Shown: positions 8,783-18,504 of the stretch, in pieces
Numbering within the stretch: the stretch's first letter is position 1
Layout: each line of letters opens with the position of its first letter
NCBI GenBank assembly: GCA_017559135.1
Contig: JAFYSZ010000004.1
Coordinates: 1-55,360, forward strand
Origin: Bacteroidales bacterium
GTDB taxonomy: Bacteria; Bacteroidota; Bacteroidia; Bacteroidales; P3
Reading direction: 5' to 3'
Length of the DNA: 55,360 bases
The notes under the pieces: model-generated
Databases searched by the model: none
What the model saw: only the letters and a program-made list of their open reading frames with translations
What the model was told of the DNA's origin: nothing
Made by a program: the position numbers and the translations under genes

Positions 8783-10036
8783 ATGTTGTATTATTTATTT
8801 GATTGGTTAGATTCAAGTTTTGATTTTCCAGGAGCAGGAGTGTTTCAATACATTTCTTTTCGTGCTGCTGGGGCAGTTATTACTTCTTTGCTTATTACAA
8901 TTGTTTTTGGGAAGAAACTAATAAATTTTTTAAGGAAAAAGCAAGTTGGAGAAACTGTTAGAGATTTAGGATTGGAAGGACAAAAAGCAAAAGAGGGTAC
9001 TCCAACAATGGGAGGACTTATAATTTTAGCCGCAATTCTTATTCCAACATTATTATTCGCTAAATTAGATAATATCTATGTGATAATAATGTTGATAACA
9101 ACTATTTGGTTGGGGGCTTTGGGCTTTGTTGATGATTATATAAAGGTTTTTAGAAAAAATAAAGCGGGATTAAGTGGAAAACTTAAAGTTGTAGGACAGG
9201 TAGTTTTAGGAATTGTGGTTGGTTGTATGATGTATTTTCACCCAGATATAACAATAAAGGAAAAAACAGAGATTGCTCAATATTCACAACAACATAATTT
9301 ACAAGATAAATCGCAATATGAACAAGCAAAAGTAGAATTTCAAGAAGAATCTTCTCGTTCTACTAAAACTACTATTCCATTTGTGAAAAATAATGAGTTT
9401 GATTATAGTTGGTTAATAAAATGGATTGGTGATGATTATAAGGATTATGCGTGGCTGATATTCATACCGATTGTTATTTTCTTTATTACTGCTATTTCTA
9501 ATGGTGCAAATCTCACCGATGGAATAGATGGTTTAGCCACGGGAACTTCTGCCATTATTGGAGCATGTTTGGCAATTTTAGCTTGGGTGAGTGGTAATAT
9601 AATTTTTGCGAATTATTTGAATATAATGTATATCCCCAATGTCGGGGAATTGACAATTTTTATTGCCGCTTTCGTTGGAGCAACTATGGGCTTTCTTTGG
9701 TATAATACTCACCCTGCTCAAATTTTTATGGGCGATACAGGTTCTTTGGCAATTGGTGGAATAATTGCTGTATTTGCAATTTTGATTAGAAAAGAGTTGC
9801 TAATACCAATCTTATGTGGTGTTTTCATAGTAGAAAATTTATCTGTGGTTATGCAGGTCTCTTATTTCAAATTTACAAAAAAGAAATATGGAGAAGGAAG
9901 ACGAATATTTTTAATGTCTCCTTTGCATCATCATTATCAGAAGAAGGGTTATCCTGAGCAAAAAATAGTACAAAGATTTTTTATAGTTTCTATAATTTTA
10001 GCGGTAACAACAATTGTAACACTTAAATTAAGATAA
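8783..10036 (+). CDS. mraY: Phospho-MurNAc-pentapeptide transferase
   Basis: A 417-residue polytopic membrane enzyme that attaches phospho-MurNAc-pentapeptide to undecaprenyl phosphate, making lipid I. Landmarks are GTPTMGG near residue 74, [10 protein letters not shown] with the catalytic Asp pair, [24 protein letters not shown] and the [12 protein letters not shown] histidine cluster. A hydrophilic insertion of about 55 residues between membrane segments (about 155-215) accounts for the extra length compared with E. coli (360 residues) and is usual in this phylum. Only one base separates its stop from the following murD remnant. Confidence 0.96.
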   Translation: MLYYLFDWLDSSFDFPGAGVFQYISFRAAGAVITSLLITIVFGKKLINFLRKKQVGETVRDLGLEGQKAKEGTPTMGGLIILAAILIPTLLFAKLDNIYVIIMLITTIWLGALGFVDDYIKVFRKNKAGLSGKLKVVGQVVLGIVVGCMMYFHPDITIKEKTEIAQYSQQHNLQDKSQYEQAKVEFQEESSRSTKTTIPFVKNNEFDYSWLIKWIGDDYKDYAWLIFIPIVIFFITAISNGANLTDGIDGLATGTSAIIGACLAILAWVSGNIIFANYLNIMYIPNVGELTIFIAAFVGATMGFLWYNTHPAQIFMGDTGSLAIGGIIAVFAILIRKELLIPILCGVFIVENLSVVMQVSYFKFTKKKYGEGRRIFLMSPLHHHYQKKGYPEQKIVQRFFIVSIILAVTTIVTLKLR

Positions 10037-10037
10037 A

Positions 10038-10571
10038 ATGACTATTGATAAATTGGCAACACAAGGAAGAGAGATATATTCAACTTTGGCTGGAAGACAA
10101 TATTCAGAGGTTTCACGTTTGAGAAATGAAACTTTGAAAAGTATGTTTGCAAGTAAAGAAAATGCTAAGCATAAGAAGCAAATTATTGCAAATATAAAAG
10201 GTGTAAATTATATTGATGACTCAAAAAGTATAAATCCGAATGCTACTTGGTTTAGTTTTGAAACAATAGGTAATCCAATTATATGGATACTTGAAATTGA
10301 AGATGAGAATCAAAGTTATGTGTCTTTAACTAATTCGGTAAAAGAAAAGGTGCATACTTTGATTGTGGTAGGAGGAAATGATAATAAAATATTTAAAACA
10401 TTTAATGGATTGACAAATTTAATCCAAGTAAATAGTTTGTCTGATGCTGTAAAAATGGCATATTATTTTGCTAACGAACCTGATGTTGTTATTTATTCTC
10501 CTGCAAATGGTAGTGAAGAAAATATTGAAAACAATGCAAATAGATTTTTGCAATTAGTTAATGAATTGTAG
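10038..10571 (+). CDS. MurD C-terminal-domain remnant (catalytic domains absent)
   Basis: This 177-residue protein occupies the murD position. From GVNYIDDSKSINPNATWF (about residue 54) it aligns with the C-terminal ligase domain of MurD (family pattern GVxxINDSKATN), and it ends near a SPANGS segment where MurD has SPACAS. The N-terminal UDP-binding domain and the central ATPase domain with its GTNGKTT P-loop are entirely missing. mraY ends one base upstream, so they are not hidden in another frame. Several conserved residues of the retained domain are altered: the PHR-type segment is KHKKQ, KATN is KSIN, and the YEDRG end is lost. MurD normally has about 440 residues. It cannot be a self-sufficient ligase. 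It may be a decaying relic, a translational bridge to ftsW, or a retained partner of Mur enzymes. Confidence 0.85.
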   Translation: MTIDKLATQGREIYSTLAGRQYSEVSRLRNETLKSMFASKENAKHKKQIIANIKGVNYIDDSKSINPNATWFSFETIGNPIIWILEIEDENQSYVSLTNSVKEKVHTLIVVGGNDNKIFKTFNGLTNLIQVNSLSDAVKMAYYFANEPDVVIYSPANGSEENIENNANRFLQLVNEL

Positions 10572-10575
10572 ATAA

Positions 10576-11769
10576 ATGAAAGTGAAGTTAGGTAAACCAC
10601 ATATAGAAGGCGATAAAGTAATATGGATAGTCTATTTAATATTGTCTGTGCTATCGTTAATATTTGTTTTTAGTAGCATAGGCAAGAGTGTTTATCGTAC
10701 TAATGGGGATATTGTATTTATGTTTATCAAACAAACTTTTATAATATCTTTTGGTATTGTAGTGGTTTATATTGTGCATAAAATACGGTATGTTAATTAC
10801 GCTAAGGGGCTGAAATTGATTTATGCTTTTTCTATTTTTATATTGATTTTTACCTTAGTAGTTGGAGAATTTATAGGTAAGGCTGCTAATAGGTGGTTAG
10901 AAATACCTGGTTTGGGGCAATTTCAACCATCAGAAATTGTAAAATATATACTTGTTGTTTATGTAGCATCTGAATTAGAGACTTTAAGGGATAAAATTAG
11001 GCAAAAAGATGAATTTTGGAAACTGATGTTTAAAATATTTCTTGTTTGTGTTTTGATTTTTCCTGAGAATTTTTCAACTTCAATCATTATCTTTTTAGCT
11101 TGTTTTGCATTAGTGTTTATTGCTGGTGCAAGAATGAAACATATTCTAATGGTTGTTGTGTTGGGATTTGTTATGGTAAGTGCTGTTTTAGGCATGTATT
11201 ATGTCGGTTTTGAATTTGGAAGAAGTGAAACTTGGGTTAATAGAATTGATAATTTTATAAATAATGATCCTAACGAAGATAATCAATATAATTCTGCTAT
11301 TATGGCAATAGCAACAGGAGGTGTGACGGGAGTAGGAATAGGAAATACTGTTCAAGGTAGATTTTTAAGTGAATCCCATAACGATTTTATTTTTGCTGTT
11401 ATATTGGAAGAAGGTGGGACTTTTATGTGTGTAGTTATATTATTGGCATATTTTGTTTTGTTTTACAGATGTATAAAAGTTTCTCGCGAATCAAAAGGCT
11501 TGTTTGGAAGTTATCTTTCTTCAGGTATATCATTTGTAATAATAATACAAGCTCTTGTAAATATATTAGTTGCAACAGGTCTTATGCCTGTTACAGGACA
11601 AACATTACCATTTATTAGTTATGGAGGTACATCGTTTCTTATTAGTAGTTTTGCATTAGGAATAATATTAAATATTAGTGCTGAAACCGAAAAAGCTAAA
11701 AAGCAAATAGAAAATAAAACTGATGAAGAAAATTCACAAGTAGACAATATAAAAACACAAGAAGTATGA
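10576..11769 (+). CDS. ftsW: Septal peptidoglycan glycosyltransferase FtsW
   Basis: A 397-residue SEDS-family membrane protein with about ten hydrophobic segments. It polymerises lipid II at the septum with FtsI. Typical blocks are GKAANRWLEIPGLGQFQPSE, with the conserved Arg and the PSE turn, and in the second half GGVTGVGIGN and ESHNDFIFAVILEEGG, ending with LPFISYGGTSFL. It starts 4 bases after the murD remnant and overlaps murG by 4 bases (ATGA), indicating coupled translation. The hydrophilic tail after residue 370 is not conserved. Confidence 0.95.
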   Translation: MKVKLGKPHIEGDKVIWIVYLILSVLSLIFVFSSIGKSVYRTNGDIVFMFIKQTFIISFGIVVVYIVHKIRYVNYAKGLKLIYAFSIFILIFTLVVGEFIGKAANRWLEIPGLGQFQPSEIVKYILVVYVASELETLRDKIRQKDEFWKLMFKIFLVCVLIFPENFSTSIIIFLACFALVFIAGARMKHILMVVVLGFVMVSAVLGMYYVGFEFGRSETWVNRIDNFINNDPNEDNQYNSAIMAIATGGVTGVGIGNTVQGRFLSESHNDFIFAVILEEGGTFMCVVILLAYFVLFYRCIKVSRESKGLFGSYLSSGISFVIIIQALVNILVATGLMPVTGQTLPFISYGGTSFLISSFALGIILNISAETEKAKKQIENKTDEENSQVDNIKTQEV

Positions 11770-12872
11770 AAGTAATTATAAGTGGAGGAGGAACGGGAGG
11801 ACATATTTTCCCTGCAATATCAATAGCTAATGCATTAAAAGCAAAATATAATGATGCGGAAATTTTGTTTGTTGGTGCAAAAGGAAAGATGGAAATGCAA
11901 AAGGTGCCACAAGCAGGATATGAAATTGTAGGTTTGCCGGTTGCAGGCTTTCAAAGAAAAAAATTGTGGAAGAATTTCTCTTTTCCTTTCAAACTATTAT
12001 CATCTATGATGAAAGCAAAAAAGATAATAAAAAGTTTTTCGCCAGATATAGTCATAGGTGTTGGTGGTTACGCGTCAGGGCCAATATTACGTTCTGCTGT
12101 TTCGCAAAAAATACCGACTCTTATTCAAGAACAAAATTCTTATCCAGGAGTAACAAATAAGATTTTGGCTGGTGGAGTGAATAAAATCTGTGTTGCATAC
12201 GATAATATGGATAGGTGGTTTCCTGCAAATAAAATAGTTTTTACGGGAAATCCTATTCGACAAAACATTTCGCTTTTAGAAAATAATATTACTGAAATAA
12301 GAAGTAAAGCATTTTCAACTTTTAATGTTGTTTCAGAAAAACCAATTGTTTTAGTTGTAGGAGGAAGTTTAGGGGCATTAACTATAAACGAAAGTATAAT
12401 AAATAATCTTGACTATTTTGTAAAAAATGATATTCAATTAATTTGGCAAACTGGTAAATGGTTCTATGAAAAAGCCAAAGAAAGAGTTGCTCAAATAAAT
12501 TCTACTAATATTAAAGTTTATGAATTTATTTACGAAATGGAACAAGCCTATTCTTTGGCTGATGTTATAATTTCAAGAGCAGGTGCTATTGCTATTTCAG
12601 AACTTTGTATAGTTGGCAAACCATGTATATTGGTTCCTTCGCCAAATGTTTCGGAGGATCATCAAACTAAAAACGCAAATGCTCTTGTTACAAAATCTGC
12701 TGCAATAATGGTAAAAGATGTAGAATCGAGAGAAAAACTTATAGGAGAATTAGATAAATTGATAAATAACAAAAATCTGCAACAAGTAATGTCTGCAAAC
12801 ATAACAAAACTTGGTATAAGAGATGCAGATATAAGAATTGTAGAACAAATAGAACTAATACTTAATAAATAG
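11766..12872 (+). CDS. murG: UDP-GlcNAc:lipid I N-acetylglucosaminyltransferase
   Basis: A 368-residue GT28 enzyme on the inner face of the membrane that converts lipid I to lipid II. The N-terminal glycine-rich GGGTGGHIFPA (residues 7-17), the acceptor-domain IGVGGYASGP and LIQEQNSYPG, and the donor-domain VVGGSLGAL and SRAGAIAISEL are all present, followed by LVPSPNVSEDHQTKNA. It overlaps ftsW by 4 bases and murC follows directly at its stop. Length is normal. Confidence 0.96.
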   Translation: MKVIISGGGTGGHIFPAISIANALKAKYNDAEILFVGAKGKMEMQKVPQAGYEIVGLPVAGFQRKKLWKNFSFPFKLLSSMMKAKKIIKSFSPDIVIGVGGYASGPILRSAVSQKIPTLIQEQNSYPGVTNKILAGGVNKICVAYDNMDRWFPANKIVFTGNPIRQNISLLENNITEIRSKAFSTFNVVSEKPIVLVVGGSLGALTINESIINNLDYFVKNDIQLIWQTGKWFYEKAKERVAQINSTNIKVYEFIYEMEQAYSLADVIISRAGAIAISELCIVGKPCILVPSPNVSEDHQTKNANALVTKSAAIMVKDVESREKLIGELDKLINNKNLQQVMSANITKLGIRDADIRIVEQIELILNK

Positions 12873-14225
12873 ATGGGCTTTAAAACTTATTATTTTGTAG
12901 GAATTGGTGGCATAGGTATGAGTGCTATTGCTCGTTATTTAAAAAATAATGGACATAGAGTGTATGGCTATGATAGAACTCGTACACAACTAACAGCCGA
13001 ACTTGAAAAAGAAGGAATGAATATTACTTATGAAGAAGATCTAAATCATTTGCCCGAAGTAATAGACTTAGCTATATATACTCCTGCAATACCTGCTGAA
13101 AATAAAATACGGCAAGAAATTATTAAACGAGGGATTCAATTAAATAAACGAGCGTTTGCGTTGGGTGAAATAGTGAAAGATAAAAAAGTTATTGCTATTG
13201 CAGGAACTCATGGCAAAACAACAACTTCTGGATTGCTTGCTCATCTATTGCATAATAGTAAGATAGGTTGCTCCGCTTTCTTAGGAGGAATCGCAAATAA
13301 TTATTCAACAAATATGTTGTGCGATACAAAATCAGAATATGTAGTTGTGGAAGCAGATGAGTACGATAGATCTTTCTTAAATCTTAATCCGTTTGTTTCG
13401 GCTATTACTTCAATTTCGCCAGATCATTTAGATATTTATCAAAATAAAGAAAACTTAGAACAAGCTTTTGCTCAATTTGCAAATCAAACTAATAAAAATG
13501 GACTTGTCTTCTTGAAAAAAGAAGTAAACGTAGAAATAGACGAACAAATAAAAACTAATACATACTCATTGGCAGATATAGAATCTGATTACTATGCTTG
13601 GAATATACGAGTTAGTAATGGAAGTTATTATTTTGACTATCATACTCCTGGAAAAGTTTATTACGATATGCAAATGACTTATCCTGGGATTCATAACATT
13701 GAAAATGCAGTATTGGCTTTATCAATAGCTTTAAGTCTTGGCGTAAATGAATATGAACTTAGGTCTGCATTAAAATCATTTAAAGGAATGAAACGTAGAT
13801 TTGACTTAAAGTGTAAAACAGATGAGACTATTTATTATGATGACTATGCACATCACCCAGAAGAAATAGAGGCTACAATAACTTCTTTGAAACACTTATA
13901 TCCGAATAAACGTATTTGTGGAATTTTTCAACCTCATTTGTACTCGCGAACAAAAGATTTTGCAGAACAATTTGCAGAAGCATTAGAAAATTTAGATGAT
14001 ATAATCTTGCTACCTATTTATCCTGCAAGAGAAGAACCTATTCCAGGAGTAACTTCTAAAACAATTTTGCACAAAATAAATAAGATGGATAAATATCATG
14101 TAACAAAAGAGCAACTTTTGCCGTTGTTGTCAGCTTTGCAACCGCAATTATTAGTAACTCTTGGAGCAGGAGATATAGATCAATTGATAGAACCAATAAT
14201 TCAATTGTTAAAAGAAAATGAATAA
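12873..14225 (+). CDS. murC: UDP-N-acetylmuramate:L-alanine ligase
   Basis: A 450-residue cytoplasmic Mur ligase adding L-Ala, the first stem-peptide residue. The N-terminal Rossmann-like VGIGGIGMSAIARYL, the P-loop GTHGKTTTSG (about residues 109-118), the VVEADEYDRSF block and the C-terminal YYDDYAHHPEEIEAT are diagnostic. All three Mur domains are intact, in contrast to the neighbouring MurD. It follows murG without a gap and overlaps ftsQ by 8 bases. Confidence 0.96.
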   Translation: MGFKTYYFVGIGGIGMSAIARYLKNNGHRVYGYDRTRTQLTAELEKEGMNITYEEDLNHLPEVIDLAIYTPAIPAENKIRQEIIKRGIQLNKRAFALGEIVKDKKVIAIAGTHGKTTTSGLLAHLLHNSKIGCSAFLGGIANNYSTNMLCDTKSEYVVVEADEYDRSFLNLNPFVSAITSISPDHLDIYQNKENLEQAFAQFANQTNKNGLVFLKKEVNVEIDEQIKTNTYSLADIESDYYAWNIRVSNGSYYFDYHTPGKVYYDMQMTYPGIHNIENAVLALSIALSLGVNEYELRSALKSFKGMKRRFDLKCKTDETIYYDDYAHHPEEIEATITSLKHLYPNKRICGIFQPHLYSRTKDFAEQFAEALENLDDIILLPIYPAREEPIPGVTSKTILHKINKMDKYHVTKEQLLPLLSALQPQLLVTLGAGDIDQLIEPIIQLLKENE

Positions 14226-14976
14226 AAGAATAAAACTTATATTGATAATTTTTGCTATATTCCTTTTAGTTATCATAGCAAATGTTACGATTAAGAATCT
14301 TAATGTTTCAAAAGTTGATATTGAGGTGATTTATAAAGGAAGCGACCAATTAATAACAAAAAATCAAGTTTCTATCTTGTTGAATAAAAAATATGGAAGC
14401 TTTACAAATTATAAAAGGAAAGAAATAGATGAAGAAGAAATAGAGATGTTCTTGAAAAAGATGAATTTTGTACATTCTGTTGATGTATATTTAGATTTGC
14501 TTGGAGTATTGAAAGTATCAGTTGTACAAAATAATCCAATATTAAGGATAATCAACAATAGAGGAGAACAATACTATATAGATGATGAAGGTAATGTTTG
14601 TAATATACTGAAACGAAAATCAGCTAATGTTTTAATAGTAAATGGGGATATAGGTGAAGCATTGAGAGGTGTACAAAAAATAGATTCAGTAAAAACACCA
14701 ATAATATATAATACATATATAATTGCGTCAAAATTAAGGCAAAATGGCATACTTTATAATCAAATTGACCAAATTTATTACGACAAAAAAACAAAATATG
14801 AATTGTTGCCAAAAGTTGGTGATTATGTAATTAGGTTTGGAGGAATGGAAAATATAGATGATAAATTTTTAAAACTTGACAATCTATATAAAGAAGGTTT
14901 TTTAGAATTTGGTTGGGATAATTATAGTGAAGTAAAATTAGAATTTGATGGTCAAGTTGTTTGCGTAAGAAAATAA
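14218..14976 (+). CDS. ftsQ: Cell division protein FtsQ
   Basis: A 252-residue bitopic protein with a short cytoplasmic N-terminus, one membrane helix (about residues 5-24) and a periplasmic domain. The part after the membrane (VSKVDIEVIYKGSDQLITKNQVSIL) fits the POTRA domain of FtsQ/DivIB, followed by a beta domain with ILRIINNRGEQYYIDDEGNV. FtsQ links early and late divisome proteins. Sequence conservation is low, so the position between murC and ftsA is important support. Confidence 0.88.
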   Translation: MNKRIKLILIIFAIFLLVIIANVTIKNLNVSKVDIEVIYKGSDQLITKNQVSILLNKKYGSFTNYKRKEIDEEEIEMFLKKMNFVHSVDVYLDLLGVLKVSVVQNNPILRIINNRGEQYYIDDEGNVCNILKRKSANVLIVNGDIGEALRGVQKIDSVKTPIIYNTYIIASKLRQNGILYNQIDQIYYDKKTKYELLPKVGDYVIRFGGMENIDDKFLKLDNLYKEGFLEFGWDNYSEVKLEFDGQVVCVRK

Positions 14977-14999
14977 ATAATTAAAACACAATAAATGAT

Positions 15000-16301
15000 A
15001 TGAGAAAAATAGTAGTAGGAATTGATGTCGGTACGACAAAAATTGCAGTCTTTATTGCAGAAAAGAAAGAAAATAATGAGATTCACATATTGGGAATGGG
15101 CCGAGTGGACTCTTATGGTGTAGAAAGAGGAGTAGTAAAAAATATAGAAGATACTGCCAAATCTATCAAAACTGCGGTAAAAGAAGCTGAAGAAATGTCA
15201 GGAGAAATCGTTGAAGAAGTATATGTAGGAATAGCAGGACATCATATTCGTTCAAAGCAGCACAGAGGAAATATAATAATTCACGAAGAAGAACATATTA
15301 TTACAAAAGGAGATGTAGATAGATTGATAAGTGAGCAATATGCAATTCTAATGGAACACGGTGAACAAATTATAGATGTTATTCCTCAAAACTATATAGT
15401 TGATAATGATTCACCAACTATTAATCCTGTAGGAAGAAGTGGAAAATGTTTAGCAGGTGATTTCCATTTGATAACAGGAAATGTAACAAATATACAAAAT
15501 ATCTATCGAAGTGTAACATTAGCAGGCTATAAGGTAAAAAGGTTAGTATTGGAGCCTATCGCATCAGCAGAATCCGTAGTAGATGATGATGAAAAAAATG
15601 CGGGAATTTGTTTAGTTGATATTGGTGGTGGGACAACAGATGTAGCAATTTTCCATGGTGGAATTATAAGACATACAGCTGTAATTCCATTAGCGGGAAA
15701 TGTAATAACAGATGATATAATAGATTGTTGTTCTATCATAAGATCACAAGCAGAAGCTTTAAAGAAAAATTTTGGTGCGTGTCTTGAAACTCCAACATCG
15801 GCTAATGAAATTATATCTATACCTGGTTTTAGAGGAAGAGATCCAAAAGAGATATCAGTAGAACAATTAACAAAAGTTATCAATTATAGGGTAACGCAAA
15901 TATTAGAACAAGTTCTTTATGAATTAGTAAATACAGGTTATGATAAAAAACTTATAGCAGGAGTGGTTTTGACAGGAGGAGGAGCAAAAATAAAAGACAT
16001 AGATAAATACACTGAATTTATTTTAGGATTAGATGCTCGTATAGGAACACCGCAAGAACATCTTTCAGGTACAATAACGGAAGAAATGAAGCACCCTATG
16101 CATGCAACAGGTATAGGTCTGATACTAAAAGCAATTCAAGATTTAGATGAAAAACAATCAAGTTGTTTGATAGAAGAAAATAAAAAGGAAGAAAATCAAG
16201 AGGAACAAATAAATCCAGAAGAATCAGTAGTAAAGAAAAAACGCTTTGGGAAAAAGATAGAGGATTTTCTTAGAGGTATCATTGGTGAAGGTAAAGAATA
16301 G
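15000..16301 (+). CDS. ftsA: Cell division protein FtsA
   Basis: A 433-residue actin-like ATPase that tethers FtsZ to the membrane. The phosphate-binding GIDVGTTKIAVFIAEK (residues 7-22), the inserted 1C domain, DIGGGTTDVAIFHGG near 206-220 and VVLTGGGAKIKD near 320 match the family. The C-terminus (KKRFGKKIEDFLRGIIGEGKE) is a basic amphipathic helix fit for membrane binding, after a charged linker. It starts 23 bases after ftsQ. Confidence 0.95.
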   Translation: MRKIVVGIDVGTTKIAVFIAEKKENNEIHILGMGRVDSYGVERGVVKNIEDTAKSIKTAVKEAEEMSGEIVEEVYVGIAGHHIRSKQHRGNIIIHEEEHIITKGDVDRLISEQYAILMEHGEQIIDVIPQNYIVDNDSPTINPVGRSGKCLAGDFHLITGNVTNIQNIYRSVTLAGYKVKRLVLEPIASAESVVDDDEKNAGICLVDIGGGTTDVAIFHGGIIRHTAVIPLAGNVITDDIIDCCSIIRSQAEALKKNFGACLETPTSANEIISIPGFRGRDPKEISVEQLTKVINYRVTQILEQVLYELVNTGYDKKLIAGVVLTGGGAKIKDIDKYTEFILGLDARIGTPQEHLSGTITEEMKHPMHATGIGLILKAIQDLDEKQSSCLIEENKKEENQEEQINPEESVVKKKRFGKKIEDFLRGIIGEGKE

Positions 16302-16364
16302 TATTATTAACATTTTTATGTGGAAAACTCTATTGATTTCAATCATTTTTGTGTATATAAAAAA

Positions 16365-16379
16365 TAGTAATTTTACAAA
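16365..16379 (+). promoter_or_regulatory. Motif shared by ftsZ and mraZ upstream regions
   Basis: TAGTAATTTTACAAA occurs 33 bases before the ftsZ ATG and also at 3371-3385 upstream of mraZ. A TTTG at 16348-16351 lies 16 bases before TAATTTTA, so it may be a non-consensus promoter. Its position in the 111-base ftsA-ftsZ gap suggests separate ftsZ transcription. Confidence 0.4.
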
Positions 16380-16412
16380 TTGATATATTATTTGTCATTT
16401 AAAAATAAAAGT

Positions 16413-18047
16413 ATGGAAGAATTAATGCAATTTGAAAGCGAAATAAACGAAACTAATTTGTTGAAAATGGATGCACCAAAAGAACAATCTTCTTATATAA
16501 AAGTGTTAGGAGTTGGAGGTGCAGGAACTAATGCGGTAAACCACATGTTTAAAAGTGGAATACAAGGCGTAGATTTTATAGTCTGCAACACGGACCAAGT
16601 ATCCTTAGATACATCACCTGTATCTAATAAAATTAAAATAGGAGAAGGAGGTCTAGGAGCAGGAAATACACCTGAAATTGCTCGTATTGCAGCAGAAGAA
16701 GCAGAAGAAGAAATCAAATCATACTTAGAACACAATACAAGAATGCTTTTCGTGACAGCAGGAATGGGAGGTGGAACAGGAACTGGAGCATCTCCTGTAA
16801 TCGCACGATTTGCAAAAGAAATAAAATTAGAATCAACAGACGAACAAATATTAGTTGTTGGGGTAGTAACTTTACCATTCTCGTTTGAAGGAAGAAAGCG
16901 AAAAACGCAAGCACAAGAAGGGATTAAAAGACTAAAAGAAGAAGTAGACGCAGTAATTACAATCAATACTGATAAATTAAAAGAATATGGAAACTTTACT
17001 ATGAGTAAAGCTTTTGCAATGGCTGACGATATCCTTTTAACAGCAGCAAAAGGAATTTCTGAAATGATGACAGGAACAGGAAGAGTTCTTGTAGATTTTA
17101 GAGACGTACAATCTGTTATGAAAAACTCGGGAGTTGCTCTTATGGGCACAGGAATTGCAGAAGGAGAAAATAGAGCATTGGAAGCAATACAAGCAGCAAC
17201 AACTTCTAAACTTTTAAATGATAATGATATATCGACAACAAAACAAATACTTCTATACTTTGTATCTTCCGAAGAACACGAAACAAGAATGGATGAAATA
17301 GATACCATAACTTCTTATTTAGCAGAAGTTACCAACTTTGAAGTAGATTACATTTGGGGTATGGGAATAGACAATACATTAGGAGATAAATTGTCTATAA
17401 CCTTAGTCGCAACAGGATTTGAATCAAAAGAAATTTATACACCAACACAAAGAACAACAATATCAACTTCACTACCTCAAACTACCACTCAAACTATAGA
17501 TTCTACACCACAACCATCACGTCCCGAACAACCATACATCAAACAAATAGAATCAGAAGTAAAGGTAGAAGAAAAAAAGGAAGAACCTAAACAACCAATA
17601 GCTGAAACAAAAAGAATAATACAAGTAGATATGGATATGAATCCAATAAACACTACACCATCTACACCAAGCACAGAAACAGCAACAAAACTAACAGGAA
17701 TATGGCAATCAGCTCCCACAGCAGTTATTTCACAACCAGAAATAACGACCCATATTAAAGAAGAAACCCCTTCGCAACCAGAAACAAATGTCAATAAACT
17801 CTTCGGAATAAGTCGCAATCAAAATATCTCAATGGAAGAACGTATGGAAAGAGTTCAAAGGATAAGAAAAATGTTAGCAACCGAAGAAGGAATCAATCAA
17901 CTTATTTCAACCTCACCATTAGAAATGGAAGCGATGTATTTCAATCAAGAATTCTCACAAGAAAGCAAAACTTCCAATTACTCAATCAATAAAGAAGGCC
18001 AATTAATTTACGGAACAAATAAAAGCCTACACTCAAACTTAGACTAA
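16413..18047 (+). CDS. ftsZ: Cell division GTPase FtsZ
   Basis: The ATG at 16413 gives 544 residues; an in-frame TTG at 16380 would add 11 residues but overlaps the upstream motif. The tubulin-like core starts [15 protein letters not shown] and contains the GTP signature [10 protein letters not shown]. The core ends near residue 330, then comes a long Pro/Thr/Glu-rich linker (about 340-470). The tail NKSLHSNLD resembles the end of other Bacteroidota FtsZ proteins. The short peptide that normally binds FtsA (PAYxR-like) is not recognisable; the corresponding stretch reads [12 protein letters not shown]. FtsZ forms the division ring. Confidence 0.96.
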   Translation: MEELMQFESEINETNLLKMDAPKEQSSYIKVLGVGGAGTNAVNHMFKSGIQGVDFIVCNTDQVSLDTSPVSNKIKIGEGGLGAGNTPEIARIAAEEAEEEIKSYLEHNTRMLFVTAGMGGGTGTGASPVIARFAKEIKLESTDEQILVVGVVTLPFSFEGRKRKTQAQEGIKRLKEEVDAVITINTDKLKEYGNFTMSKAFAMADDILLTAAKGISEMMTGTGRVLVDFRDVQSVMKNSGVALMGTGIAEGENRALEAIQAATTSKLLNDNDISTTKQILLYFVSSEEHETRMDEIDTITSYLAEVTNFEVDYIWGMGIDNTLGDKLSITLVATGFESKEIYTPTQRTTISTSLPQTTTQTIDSTPQPSRPEQPYIKQIESEVKVEEKKEEPKQPIAETKRIIQVDMDMNPINTTPSTPSTETATKLTGIWQSAPTAVISQPEITTHIKEETPSQPETNVNKLFGISRNQNISMEERMERVQRIRKMLATEEGINQLISTSPLEMEAMYFNQEFSQESKTSNYSINKEGQLIYGTNKSLHSNLD

Positions 18048-18066
18048 ACCAAACAAGCAAAACACA

Positions 18067-18498
18067 GTGAAAGTAAAAATAATAAACAAATCACAACATC
18101 CACTACCTGCCTATGAGACAATCTTATCGGCAGGTATGGATTTAAGAGCCTCTCTCACAGAATCCATTATCCTACAACCAATGCAGAGAGCACTAATCCC
18201 AACAGGACTTTACATAGAATTGCCAGCAGGAACAGAAGCCCAAATACGCCCACGCTCAGGCTTAGCATTCAAACATGGAATCACAGTTTTAAATTCCCCA
18301 GGCACCATTGACGCTGACTATCGCGGAGAAATCAAAGTCCTACTCATAAACCTATCGCAAGAACCATTTGAAATAAAAGACTCCGAACGCATAGCACAAA
18401 TGATTATCAGCAAACACGAAACAGTAGAATGGCAACTTGTAGAAAGCATTAACCAAACCGAAAGAGGAGAAGGCGGATTTGGACACACAGGAAAATAA
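18067..18498 (+). CDS. dut: Deoxyuridine 5'-triphosphate nucleotidohydrolase
   Basis: A 143-residue trimeric dUTPase that hydrolyses dUTP to dUMP, keeping uracil out of DNA and supplying dTMP synthesis. All five family motifs are present: AGMDLRAS, the [10 protein letters not shown] loop, [13 protein letters not shown] with the catalytic Asp, RIAQMII, and the C-terminal arm [11 protein letters not shown]. The start is GTG. It lies 19 bases after ftsZ and 6 bases before prfB, so the three are probably cotranscribed. Its coding strand is clearly richer in A and C than the early part of the cluster. Confidence 0.96.
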   Translation: MKVKIINKSQHPLPAYETILSAGMDLRASLTESIILQPMQRALIPTGLYIELPAGTEAQIRPRSGLAFKHGITVLNSPGTIDADYRGEIKVLLINLSQEPFEIKDSERIAQMIISKHETVEWQLVESINQTERGEGGFGHTGK

Positions 18499-18504
18499 AA
18501 AACA

